Shown piece by piece: positions 48,380 through 58,698 of a stretch of DNA of 64,000 nucleotides. How positions within the stretch are numbered: position 1 is the first letter of the stretch; every line of letters starts with the position of its first letter. The stretch spans positions 16,675,391 through 16,739,390 of the forward strand of contig NC_037264.1 of the NCBI RefSeq assembly GCF_000002425.4. The letters run 5' to 3'. The position numbers and the translations under genes are program-made. Source of the stretch: Physcomitrium patens (taxonomy: Eukaryota > Streptophyta > Bryopsida > Funariales > Funariaceae). Below the pieces are notes generated by a model. It did not search any database. It had not been told where the DNA came from and was given only the letters and a program-made list of their open reading frames with translations.

Positions 48380-49579
48380 TGACTTCTAAAAAATCTCTTT
48401 ACTTTATATAAAATACTCAAATCATAATAAAATCCCTTCAAAACCTATTTTTTTTTACAAAAGTTTTTTTTCTTCTTGAAGTTTTGAAATTCATATTTTT
48501 CAATCTATAAATTCAATTTTTGTCAAATTTACAGATAATATAGAATTTACTCTAAAAAATTACCACAAAAATTTAACTATAAATTTGCTACCAATCATTT
48601 GGTATCTTAAAAGTCCTAGTAGGTACTTTAAACCCTAATTCACAAGCAATTGAGTACTATTAACTTAACATCTCACAAATACCAAAATCCAAATGCCACA
48701 AAATTTATACATAAAATTTATTAATATGATTACACACATTATTGGAAATTTTGAGCCTAAATTTCATTACATTGCTTAAGACATTGCTCAAAATACAACC
48801 ACTAGGAAATCATGTCACTTACTATTCTTAGATTTGCTAGCATTAATTTCAACCTCTAATATCTCGCTCATTTCAACTTAGAATCCATCAAATAGTATGC
48901 CAAAATTATAGTACAAAAAATATTTTCTTCAACCTCAGTTGCCAATCTTGTATTTCTTTCTATAAGCATGCATTGTATCCAAAAGAAAGACAGTAGGTAC
49001 AAAATCGACACCTCAACTTTGAGCACCTACATCTCCTTATAAAAACTCCAATTGACTCAAAATTTGTACCAAAACCATAGCCTAAAACCTTGAATCTGCT
49101 GGTTTTAGCCTCCAAAAGCTCAAATGGTTCAAAAGTGTAATCCTAACTCCTGATATAGCCTTGAGTAGCTTTCCTGAAGTCCATTGGTCATGATTTTTGA
49201 CCAATAGGAATGGAGATTTATATCATCTATCTTCATTCATTCATATGGATGTCTTAACTATCTTTTTTGCTATCAAAATCCCTCTCTAGCTCTTTTCTTT
49301 ACAAGATTTATACAATATATGCCTTAAACATCATATAAAAGAAATAAAATATGACTTTAAGGATCATTGACATCTAAAAAAGGTGATTCTAAATATTTAA
49401 AGGTTACTACTAATAAGATCAACTTCAAAGTCTCTATCAAAAGAAAATAAAATTATATAAATTCTAATATAAGCCCTTTTAAACTATCTCTTTTTGAAAT
49501 ATTAATCTATCCACATTCTATAATCAATAAAAAGTTTTGGAGTAGTATTTAAGATGTACTATCAACTACCAATACGATG
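47990..49579 (-). repeat. Family-1 LTR inside element H, opposite orientation
   Basis: The plus-strand edges TGTCATATTGCATGG and CAATACGATGA correspond to the edges of the copy at 43063-44413. Much of the interior also matches, for example AGTCCATTGGTCATGATTT near 49178 and 43960. It is about 1.59 kb with no coding content. Together with the fragment at 47665 it replaces the missing pol of H. Confidence 0.68.
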
Positions 49580-50260
49580 ATTGAACAATTCTTTTTCTAT
49601 TGGCAAATTTTACTTATAATAATATAAAATATTCTTCTATAAAATATATACCTTTCTTTTCCAATTATGGTTATCATCTATAACTTGATACTTTTGAATT
49701 TTTAGAAGTTAATAATTCTATGGCAAAAGATTTGGTAAATTGTTTGTCAGAGATATATGTAACATTGAAGGCATAGTTAAAAGAAGCTCAAGAACAATAA
49801 GAGATCCATGGAGATGTCTATCAAAAGGAACAACTACCATTCTACATAGGTGATAAGGTATGGTTACTTCATTGCAATATCAAGACTACTTGTTCTTATG
49901 ATAAGTTGGACAAACGTAGGCTTAGACCATTTCCTATTTCTGTACAAATCAATCCAATTGTATATTGTTTACATCTACCAGAGTCAATAAAAATCCATCC
50001 CATATTCCACATATCTCTTTTTGAACCATATAAGATAGTGGACATACCAAAAAAAAGACAAGTGCCACCTTTTCTTATAGAAATGGATAATAATAAAGAA
50101 TTTGAAGTAGAAGAAGTCTTAGAGTCAAGGCCACATCAAAATAAGTTAAAATATCTTGTTTATTAGTGTGGATATTATATTAGTGAATGCACATGGAAGC
50201 CAACAAAGAATCTTACAAATGCAAGAAAGAAGGTGGAGGCTTTTCATCGATGACATCCAT
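49580..50260 (+). pseudogene. integrase C-terminus and chromodomain-like tail of element H
   Basis: After a decayed lead-in, 49906-50166 reads RRLRPFPISVQINPIVY, HPIFHISLFEPYK and EVEEVLESRPHQNKLKYLVY. It then continues, after TAG, as CGYYISECTWKPTKNL. This is the same chromodomain-like tail as in C and G. The core with the D-D-E residues is deleted. Confidence 0.75.
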
Positions 50261-50371
50261 CAAAATCAAGATAAAGTTTTTTTCTATAAAAAAAAATAAG
50301 TTCCAGACAAGATAAGATTCTACTTTCAATCCTTGTTTGTAGCTTCTTTATATTTGTAATGCTAAAAAGAT

Positions 50372-50482
50372 GGAAAATCAATAACCAATGGATTCGACTG
50401 AAGAGAATAAAGATTTGAGTATGTGAAAAATAAAATTTGTTGCATCATAGATTTTCTTAATATATGATGATTGCTCTTTGTA
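50372..50482 (+). pseudogene. Remnant of ORF3 in element H
   Basis: The start (ATGGAAAATCAATAACC) and the end (GCATCATAGATTTTC) of the ORF3 seen in C and D are joined at a shared GAAGAG. About 310 bases are removed between two GAAGAG copies present in element C. It is followed by the polypurine tract AAAAGAGGAGG. Confidence 0.6.
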
Positions 50483-50508
50483 GAACTTGTGCCTAAAAGA
50501 GGAGGTAA

Positions 50509-51065
50509 TGTCACAAACATACTCATGTAAGTTAGTAATTACTTTTATAAATAAGTAGAAGTAGATACAAGTAGATAAAAGTAAATCAATTCTATAATAT
50601 CTTCTAAAGAAGCTTCTTAAGAGCTTCATAGATGCTGCTTTGACTTTATAAATGTCCATTGTTGATTTTTAGGTTAGAAACTTGATCTATAAGTTAACTA
50701 TGTGCCACACATTTTGATAGCTTGAAGAACAAACTAACTATATAGCAAACATTTAGAAAAACTTGCTTTATAAGTCAAAGCATGTATCCTACAAAGTCAA
50801 CACATATTGAAGGTCCTATAGAACATTGCCACGTAGCCCCTACTTAGATAGTATATGTAGAGACAAGACTGAAGCCTTCTTTATTCTTGTCAATTCTTTT
50901 CTTGCTTCTAGTTTAGTTTCAAGAGTCTCAAGTTTTCTTGTCTTTTGACAATAAGCCATTTCAATTTCTTTTTAATATAAATACTTCCTTATTTTTATTT
51001 GATACTTTTTCTTTGATATAGATTTCATTGGTTTATGCATCATCTTCCATTTCATGTCCTTAACA
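50509..51065 (+). repeat. 3' LTR of element H
   Basis: It runs TGTCACAAACATAC to GTCCTTAACA, 557 bp. It is preceded by the purine tract AAAAGAGGAGG (50495-50505), and its end fixes the LTR end for the family. Confidence 0.83.
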
Positions 51066-51483
51066 ACTAGTTGGTTTGTAATTGCTTTTACTTTGTTGAC
51101 ATGAGCTATGAGGTCTTATGCTTCTTCCATCTTTACTATTAAGAATTTCTTTCTTGTCTATAGATTATTGGCAAGGTTTCTACTTTCATAGATATTGCAA
51201 AGAGTCTTCCATACTTTTGCTGATTTATTGCAAGTAGTTACATGTGAAAAATTGGCATCATTCAAATTTGATGCAATCATATCAAAAGCTTTCTTTTCAC
51301 AATGTTTGTACTTCTTCATCTCGACATCAATATCATTACTTTAAGGCTCTTTATTTTCATCTACTATGTCTCAAAAGTTGAATAAAGCCAACGAAAGCTC
51401 CATTTTTTTCTTCTAATGATGGAAGTTGTCACCTCTAAATTTTTCAATCACTTTCAAATTCTCACCTTCACTTGAAACCATGT
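51066..51483 (-). pseudogene. gag N-terminus of copia element I
   Basis: The minus-strand ATG at 51483 opens MVSSEGENLKVIEKFRGDNF, followed by the copia gag blocks KKAFDMIASNL and VWKTLCNIYESR. It stops at about 51066, where element H is inserted; the gag resumes at 45416. Four in-frame stops are present. Confidence 0.75.
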
Positions 51484-51799
51484 CTAAAAAAAGAGTATAT
51501 TAAAGAGAATCAAGAAAAGAAAAGAAAGAGCCTTTAGAATCAACAAAAAGGTATTGCTATCTTAAAAACCTATAATGTGAATAAATAAGTGATTTCATTC
51601 TTAAATCATTCTCAATTTTAGTCCTAAAATATCTAACAACTTCCAAGATTATCAATGCACTTAATAAGTAAGAGTAAAATTACATCAATAAGTAGATAAA
51701 ATAATGGAATAAGATGATATCACATTCTAACATTAGGAACAACCAAAAGATCTACTCCTCATAAGTTTTAAAGAACTTTAAAACTCACAAATAAAAGTG
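51484..51799 (-). other. Copia element I leader and inner part of 5' LTR (boundary unclear)
   Basis: This AT-rich, non-coding stretch lies between the copia gag start and the recognisable LTR. A primer-site motif of the initiator-Met type was looked for and not found. Confidence 0.4.
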
Positions 51800-52005
51800 A
51801 GTGAGTCCATAACCTATTGAAGAATAAGCACTATGAAGTCACTATATTTAACATCAGCAAGGTTGTATACAAAGAGAATATGGAGTAAGATATCTCTCAC
51901 TTCTAACACCCAATATTTATAGGTGGTGGTTGTTGTCCTAGAAGACAACTTCCACTCTTTGACTTTTATACACATGGTCCTAAGATCTTTTGGTATTTAA
52001 CTTCC
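51800..52005 (-). repeat. 5' LTR of copia element I, inner half
   Basis: It matches 39930-40115 and stops at CTTCC (52001-52005), where element G is inserted. The outer half resumes at 59525 with the same CTTCC. Confidence 0.72.
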
Positions 52006-52379
52006 TGTTAAGAACATAGTCCTTAGAACCTTCTAAAGACAAGTTTCTAGAACCTTCTAGAAGCAAGTCTCTGGAACCTTCTAGAAGCTTCTTAGTTGGT
52101 AGAAGATGTTAGGAACATAGTCCTTAGAACCTTCTAGAGATAAGTCTCTGGAACCTTCTAGAAGCTTTCTAATTGATAGAAGTTACTTGAGAAGCTTCCT
52201 AAATAGGAGTATATATTGGAATCGAGATTGAAGAGTTCTTCAGTCTCGACAATACATCTCTTGGAGCTCTAGCTCACCTCTCTAGTGTTGTTCTTGTATT
52301 CATCTGATTAATCTAGTTCTTGCCAATTCTTCTTGAACTTCTTGTTAGATCTCGAGTCTGTAATTCTGTGTTCGTGACA
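52006..52379 (+). repeat. 5' LTR of element G
   Basis: It runs TGTTAAGAACATAG to GTTCGTGACA, 374 bp. The TATA box TATATATT is at 52210-52217, and upstream of it lie the heat-shock-element clusters listed separately. About 25 nt beyond its end is GATATCAGAGTTAG (52405-52418), a primer-site-like motif. Confidence 0.85.
52045..52217 (+). promoter_or_regulatory. Heat-shock-element array and TATA box, 5' LTR of G
   Basis: Heat-shock factor recognises alternating GAA/TTC triplets spaced by two bases. Seen here: TTCtaGAAccTTCtaGAA at 52045-52062 (four perfect units); GAAccTTCtaGAAgcTTC at 52074-52091 (four perfect units); GAAccTTC at 52127-52134; GAAccTTCtaGAA at 52151-52163 (three units); GAAgcTTC at 52191-52198. 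The TATA box follows at 52210. Heat induction of transcription is inferred from this layout. Confidence 0.7.
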
Positions 52380-52683
52380 GTTTGTCAAGACTTCACTCAC
52401 CTCAGATATCAGAGTTAGTTTCTTTCTCGTTAGAGTGCAGATTACCCCTCTGCTTGGAAGTATACTAGCATTTTAAAGATTGCGGATTATCCTCCTCTAA
52501 ACTGATACTTCTTTTGTTATAATAGTGGAGTCTTATTCTTCTTGGAGAGAGTGGATTACCTCTTTTCTTGAAGCTCTTAAGGCATTTTAGAGGATGCAAA
52601 GTACCCTCCTGTAAACCAATATTGTTTTCTTATAGAGTCATTTCTGTCCTTCTCTTAGAATGGCCGGAGGCTAAGACATTAGT

Positions 52684-53675
52684 ATGACAGAAAGTTCGGA
52701 GTCCAAGTTGGATGGTATCATGAATGCCTCGCTACGTTATCGCAAAGAACTGCAGAGATTGAAGGAGTCGTCGCAAGGCTTCATAATGATGGAACATGTG
52801 GGATGGCACAATCTAGGTTATACCACTCTCAAACTTCTGCACTTGGAGAAGCAACTTTGCCTCAGGTTTGATAAGCACCGCTGGTTCTACAACATAAGGA
52901 GCCCCAAGTTAGCCTTACAGACAAGTTCGATGGTATGCGTTCCAAGTTTCGAGGATTCGTCAATCAAATCAGTTTGATAACAGTTTTACAGCCCAAACGC
53001 TATCCAATGGAGGAGTCACGTGTTGAGCTTGTTAGAACCTTACTTACAGGGCAAGCTCTATCATGGTTTGCTCCTTTGTTTGAGAAACGATCGTCCATAC
53101 TAAACAACTTTGAAACCTTTTTGGAGGCATTTGCGGAAGCATTTGGTGAACACAACAAGGTTCGATGGGCTACAACAAAGATCCGGTCACTACAACAAGA
53201 GATGCGCTCTACATCATTCTATGCATCGAACTTTAGGCAATTAGCATGCGACATCAATTGGGATGAAGAAGCGTTGATGAATCAATTCTATTGGGATTTA
53301 AGGGATGGTGTGAAGGATTTGCTATTAACTCTTCCTGATCCAAAAATACTCAACAAAACTATTAGCCAAGCTATGAAGTGCGATAATCGCCTATTCCAAC
53401 GCCGCCAAGACCAACGTTCAAGACAACATACGATTCGCCACGCCCCAACTATGTCGGCAAGCAGCATGAATTCACATTTAGAGGTAGAAGATATACAAAT
53501 TAATGTGGTACGTGACAAATTCCTTACTCTAGAAGAAAAAAAGTGGGGTATGGAGGAAGGTCTATGCTTGAATTGCGGTGAAGAAGGCCACAAAGTTGAA
53601 AATTTTCCCAAGAAGCAAAATCGACGTATTGTTAGGACTAGGGGCGCATTTATTCAGGAAAATGAGGATGCCTAG
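52684..53675 (+). pseudogene. gag of element G
   Basis: The first part opens with ATG at 52684. The frame then changes, and the main open part covers 52935-53675 with RSKFRGFVNQISL, GQALSWFAPLFEKR and a C-terminal zinc knuckle CLNCGEEGH whose last Cys is Phe (KVENF). Against D gag, the KFDGMRSKF block continues upstream of the ATG at 52935, so that codon is internal rather than a true start. One indel near 52870-52930 probably breaks it. Confidence 0.78.
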
Positions 53676-53689
53676 CCACAATAGGAACC

Positions 53690-54607
53690 GTGCAGCAGTA
53701 CAATGAAATACCGCAACAACAACCAGGTTCCTTTCTTTCCGCTCAACATGCCTTTTGCTTTACAATCTCTTTGCTTATTGGCCCTCAGAAACTAAGAACC
53801 TTAGCATTATTAGATTCAAAAGCATCTGCTTGTTTCTTAGACGAAGAATTTATGAAGCATCATAAGATCCCTTTAGTACAAAAATCCAAACCTATTCACG
53901 TTGAGGTCATAGATGGGCGACCTTTATTGTCTAGTAGTGTCACCCATGAATCAGAACCTATAGAAGTGACATTTAAGGGCCATAGTAGTCATATTATTTT
54001 CAATATTATTAGAATCCCATCAAATTCTGTTATTCTTCGTCTTTTCTGGATGAAAAAGCATAACCCATCCATAGATTGGAAGTTGCGAAAGATGACCTTT
54101 CTCACAAAACCACCCAAGAGCAAGCCTAGGAGAAAACCCCGAATAGAGAAATCCTTATTTATTGGAGCAAGAGTGTTTATAAGATCATCCAAGGAAGGCA
54201 CACCGTTTATCATTTATCCGGTTCCAACTACAAGGGAGAAGATCTCGACAGCAAGTATACCGAAGCAATATAAGGATTTTAAAGACGTATTTCAAAAGAA
54301 AAATGTCAACATGCTATTGGAACACAGATCATATGATTGCGCCATAGACTTACAGGAAGGAGCACAATTACTTTTTGGCCCAATCTACAATCTATCAGAG
54401 ACAGAGTTGGTGGAGTTGCGGAAGTACATCGACGAGAATCTAGCCAAGAACTTCATCCGCCATTCAAAATTGTCAACTGGAGCACCCATCTTATTTGTGA
54501 AGAAGAAAGATGGCTCATTACGGATGTGCGTAGACTATCCACGCCTCAACAAGGTAACAAAGAAGAATCGTTATCCGTTACCCTTGATTTTTGGTCTCTT
54601 AGAATAA
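53690..54607 (+). pseudogene. protease and first part of reverse transcriptase, element G
   Basis: This is 305 open codons. The protease active site reads [15 protein letters not shown], with Gly of D-S-G changed to Lys. The second half is [16 protein letters not shown]. From about residue 180 comes the pol lead-in ([37 protein letters not shown]). It ends at TAA (54605), where the family has a sense codon. Confidence 0.82.
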
Positions 54608-55579
54608 CTTGGACGTGCAAGGATCTTTACAAAAATTGATCTAAGGGGAGCTTACAACCCCGTAACAATCAAGGAAGGAGATGAATGGAAGACAACGTTC
54701 TGTATAAGGTATGGCCATTTTGAGTATAATGTCATGCCTTTTGGTCTTACCAATGCTCCAACGGTCTTTCAACATATGATGAATGACATTTTTCTAGAGT
54801 ACCTTAACGATTTTGTTGTCATCTATTTGGATGATATTTTGATATTCTCCAAAAACGAGGAAGAGCATGAAAAGCACGTTCATTTGGTCTTGGAGAAACT
54901 ATGCGAGCGAGGACTATATGCTAAGTTGGAGAAGTGTTTATTTCACCAAATAGAGATGGAATTTTTGGAGTTCATTGTGACTACGGAAGGCTTGAAGATG
55001 GACCCAAAGAAGGTGGAAGCAATTGTGTCCAAAGAGGTTTCAAAGACGGTAAGAGACGTACAATGCATTCTTGGTTTTGCCAACTTCTATCGAATCTTTA
55101 TCAAGAATTACTCTCAAGTTGCTGCTCCTCTCACTCGGTTGACATGCAAGGATAAGATGGAATGGAGACCTCTAGCGGAGAAGGCGTTTCAAGACCTGAG
55201 GACCGCATTTACTACGGCTCCAATCTTGATACATCCAAACTTTACAAAGGCCTTTTATTTAGAAACTGATGCTTCAAATTTTGCTTTGGAAGCTGTACTT
55301 TTACAAATGGGAGAAGACAAGAAGCTCCATATGGTTGCATTCTATTCTCAAAAGTTCTGTGCTCCTGAAATCAATTATGAGATCCACGATAAGGAACTTC
55401 TTACTATAGTGGATTCTTTCCAAGAATGGCATCACTTTCTTGAAGGAGCTGCACACCTAGTGACAGTATACACAGATTACAAGAATTTGGAGTATTTCAT
55501 GTTGGCTCAAGTTCTAAATCGACGTCAAGCTTGGTGGAGTATATTGCTATCTAGGTTCGATTTTGTTATCACTTATTGA
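54608..55579 (+). pseudogene. reverse transcriptase and RNase H of element G
   Basis: The catalytic Asp block FTKIDLRGAYNPV is followed by MPFGLTNAPTVFQHMM and the intact YLDDILIFSK box (about 54818-54850). RNase H has YLETDASNFALEAVLLQMG, INYEIHDKELLTIV and VYTDYKNLEYF. The frame is open for 281 codons (54734-55579) and ends in TGA after FVITY. Confidence 0.88.
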
Positions 55580-57006
55580 CTTGGAAAGCAGCAAGGACTA
55601 TCTGATGCCTTATCGAGGAGATCATATCTTGTACCAAAGGCTAGAGAAGCAGCGTTTGATCAACAATGTACGATATTGTTGAAGCCAAAGTAATTTCAAC
55701 TTTGCGCTACTATTATGCCAATTGATGCTGAGTTCTTAAATCTGGTACATATTGTGACCATTGAAGATTCAGTAGCCATTGATATTAAGCAGTATGCCAA
55801 TAACGACAAGTTCAAGGTGGAGGGAGATGTTTTAAACTTTGAGGAGCGGTTATATATTCCAAAAGGACCAGCATGACTCCGAGTTCTTCAATGTTGCCAC
55901 GATTTTCCAACTGCGGGACATTTTGGATTCAACAAGACCTTGGAGCTTATTTCTCGAGATTTTTAGTGGCCTTAAATGTGGAAGGATGTGAAAGATTTTG
56001 TCCTCTCGTGCGACATTTGTTTAAGATCCAAGAATCCTCGGCATTGCCCTTAGGGACTCCTACAGCCAGTGCCGATTCTATGTCGATCATGGTCTTCAAT
56101 TTCCATGGACTTGATGACAGACCTGCCATCATCGAACTCATTTGACAGCATCATTGTCATGGTAGATCGGCTTAAAAAGATGGCGCACTTTGTCCTTTGC
56201 AAGAAGACATCGTCCAGTGAAGTCATAGCAAGGCTCTTTTTCGATAATGTGTATCAATATCATGGACTACCAGATGATATCATATCAGATCGAGGAACCA
56301 AGTTCGTATCAAAGTTTTGGAGATCTCTCTTTGAGATACTTAAGGTGGATATCAAGCTTTCTTCGGCTTTTTATCCTCAAACTGACGGCTAGACGTAATG
56401 AGTGAACTAAGTCTTGGAACAATACTTACGATGTAGCATCAACTATGAGCAAGAAGATTGGACCACATATCGTCGCTAGTCGAGTTTACATATAACAACA
56501 CCCTCCATGCGTCGACTCAATACACACCATTCTTTTTCAACTATGGGTATCATCAGAAGCTTGATTTATTGAAACTGTCAACAAATAACAATCTAGCAGT
56601 TGAAGGATTTGCGAAACAACTATCAGAGCTTCAAAATACGTTGAAGCTTCAATTACAATCCGCTCAAGAATCCTACAAGGCATTTGCAGATAGATTTCGA
56701 AATCAAGCACCTACTTTCAAAATTGGAGATAAAGCAGGGCTTCTTTGACGGAATATCAAGACCAAGCGACCATGTGATAAGTTGGACTATCGAAGATTGG
56801 GACCATTTATCATCCAGAAGCAAATCAATCGAGTGGCGTATCGTCTGGAATTATCGGCTTCTATGAAGGTACATCTAGTCTTTCATGTTTCTCTGTTGGA
56901 GCCTTATCGAGAGTCGTCCTTTCTTAGAAGAGTTCAATGTCTACCACCTAGTATTGACATTGAGAACTAAGAGGAATACGAGGTTGAAAAGGTGCTGGAT
57001 TCACGG
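55580..57006 (+). pseudogene. integrase of element G
   Basis: The zinc-binding part near 55890-56030 keeps H-F-P-T-A-G-H and CDICLRSKNP with stops between. The core at 56069-56392 has SMDLMTDLPSS (Asp 1) and SDRGTKF (Asp 2). The Glu region is destroyed by three stops just after PQTDG (56390-56400), two of them C-to-T type. The C-terminus (56782-56970) reads [16 protein letters not shown] and [12 protein letters not shown], then EVEKVLDSR up to the solo LTR at 57007. Confidence 0.82.
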
Positions 57007-58406
57007 TGTCATAGTGTAAATGCTTATAGTATGTAAAAATTAGTTACAACACATTAAATGTTAATAATTCTAAATTTATGTTAGAGTGGATAATAGATTA
57101 AATTAAAAAGAGTTGGTATGAAAAAACTTTATTTTATTTTCCTTACTTAGTTTGATTATAGTATATAAAAGTTATAGAACCTTAATATTAAGTATGAATC
57201 CTTGAGAGGAGATAGGAGCCTAAAGATGAAGATTTAAACTAATAGGAGGTTAATTGGGAGGGATGAAACCAAGGCATGGTTGGATGAAGGTAGAAATAAG
57301 GATCTTCATCCTCATTGGTCGAAATCCATGCCCAATGGACTTTTAGGAGGCTGCCCGCGACCTTGATAAGGGTTTCGGCGACTTCAAAGAGGCCATTAGG
57401 AAATCAGAGGCAAGGGTTGTAAAGTTTAGGATTTTGGCTACAATTTTTGTGCAAATTTTATAGGGTTTGGAGTTAGGGTGAATAAGTTATAGCCGTTTGA
57501 AGTTAAGGTGTCAATTTGAGACCTATTGTTATTGTTTTGAGTTTAAGAGGAGTCTTACGGAAGCTTTTGGAGATCGGAAGGTGCGGCGCAATTTTTGTGC
57601 AAATTTTATAGGGTTTGGAGTTAGGGTGAATAAGTTATAGCCGTTTGAAGTTAAGGTGTCAATTTGAGACCTATTGTTACTGTTTTGAGTTTAAGAGGAG
57701 TCTTACGGAAGCTTTTGGAGATCGGAAGGTGCGGCTGGAAGGGCAACTTCAAGACATACATCTTTTGCGAAGGAAATTTTGCATTTGGAGTTTATGTGAG
57801 GGAATTATAGGGAGTTAAAGACATCGCATTCAAATCAAAGGCAGTAAGTGAGCGGTTTTGTTCAAAGTAGTGTTAGGAGCCATAACTTGAGTTTCCGAAC
57901 AAAATTTTAGCTCAAACTTTGGGAGAATGTAAAAATTTGTGTTAAAAAGCTATCTATACAAGTTTCGTGGCATTTGGACTTATGGTTTGTGAGATATAAA
58001 GAAAATTGCACATGGGTATATAAAGATTAGGGTTTGAAGCGACTGTTAGGGTTTTGAAGATATCTCAAGATCCGCAACGAATTTGTGGTTGAAATTTGTT
58101 GTAAAAATTAATAACAACATATCAGTAGTTTATGTAAATTTTGAACTTGTTTGGACGGTTGGATGAAGAGTTATGAGGTGTTGAGGTTTGGGAGAATTTC
58201 CACACAAGGATATACAAGGTTTTAGAGTACTTCTACCATATTTTGGGTGTTGTTGGTTATTTAAGACTTAAGTATTTGGTGTTATTGTCCCAAAAGGAGA
58301 ACTTATTTATATAAAATTAGGGTATCCTTATTTTAAGCTTGATTGAGCAATTAGTGACAGCCAGAAGTCCAATGCTTTCTTGAAGCAAAACCTCTCTACC
58401 CTGACA
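57007..58406 (+). repeat. Solo LTR of family 1 inside the integrase tail of G
   Basis: This 1400-bp non-coding insert starts TGTCATAGTGTAAATGC and ends CTACCCTGACA. Its last 50 bases align without gaps to the LTR end of element A. Flanks are ACGG and ATGG, a 4-bp duplication with one C/T difference. Removing it with one flank restores a chromodomain-coding sequence of exactly the same length as in element C. It contains a 148-bp tandem duplication. Confidence 0.82.
57441..57735. repeat. 148-bp tandem duplication inside the solo LTR
   Basis: 57441-57588 and 57589-57735 are nearly identical; one difference was seen (TTATT versus TTACT). The duplication is not present in the related copies at 43063 and 47990, so it arose after insertion or in a recent source copy. 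Confidence 0.88.
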
Positions 58407-58570
58407 ATGGCGAAGGTGGGGCAAGTTGGAGTATCTTGTTCATTGGTGCGACTATGACATTAATGAGCGAACGTGGGAGCCAGCTGAAAATCTCGCCAAT
58501 GCACCGCAAAAAGGTACACGAATTTCATCAACAATATCCTCATAAATCTAAGCCAATTCGACAATAGCTT
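58407..58570 (+). pseudogene. End of the integrase chromodomain-like tail of G
   Basis: After the solo LTR the frame continues as W-G-K-L-E-Y-L-V-H-W, CDYDINERTWEPAENLAN and KVHEFHQQYPHKSK. This is the other half of the chromodomain-like module begun before 57007. Confidence 0.72.
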
Positions 58571-58698
58571 CCTTCTGAAGCTTGCTCACCCAAGAATATA
58601 AGAAAGGGGGAGAGCACCACCAAAATTCGTAGTTGATGTAGTTATTTTCTCCAAGATAAAATAGAATTTTTTCAGTAGCCATAGTTTGGTCTTCTGAT

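Larger units (their letters stand above)
45417..51065 (+). mobile_element. Ty3-type element H (family 2), internally deleted
   Basis: Two LTRs flank gag, protease, family-1 LTR pieces, the integrase tail and a deleted ORF3. Reverse transcriptase, RNase H and the integrase core are gone, replaced by 47665-49579. It is inserted into the copia gag. Its flanks GGTAG and ACTAG match at only three of five bases, so the target duplication is doubtful. Confidence 0.83.

Noticed and set aside
54337..54639. 100-codon frame overlapping element G pol
   Set aside because: It is out of frame with the recognisable pol sequence; a shadow frame.
55873..56145. 90-codon frame in the integrase region of G
   Set aside because: The integrase motifs (HFGFNKT, CDICLRSK, SMDLMTDL) are in other frames here, so this frame is not the real product.
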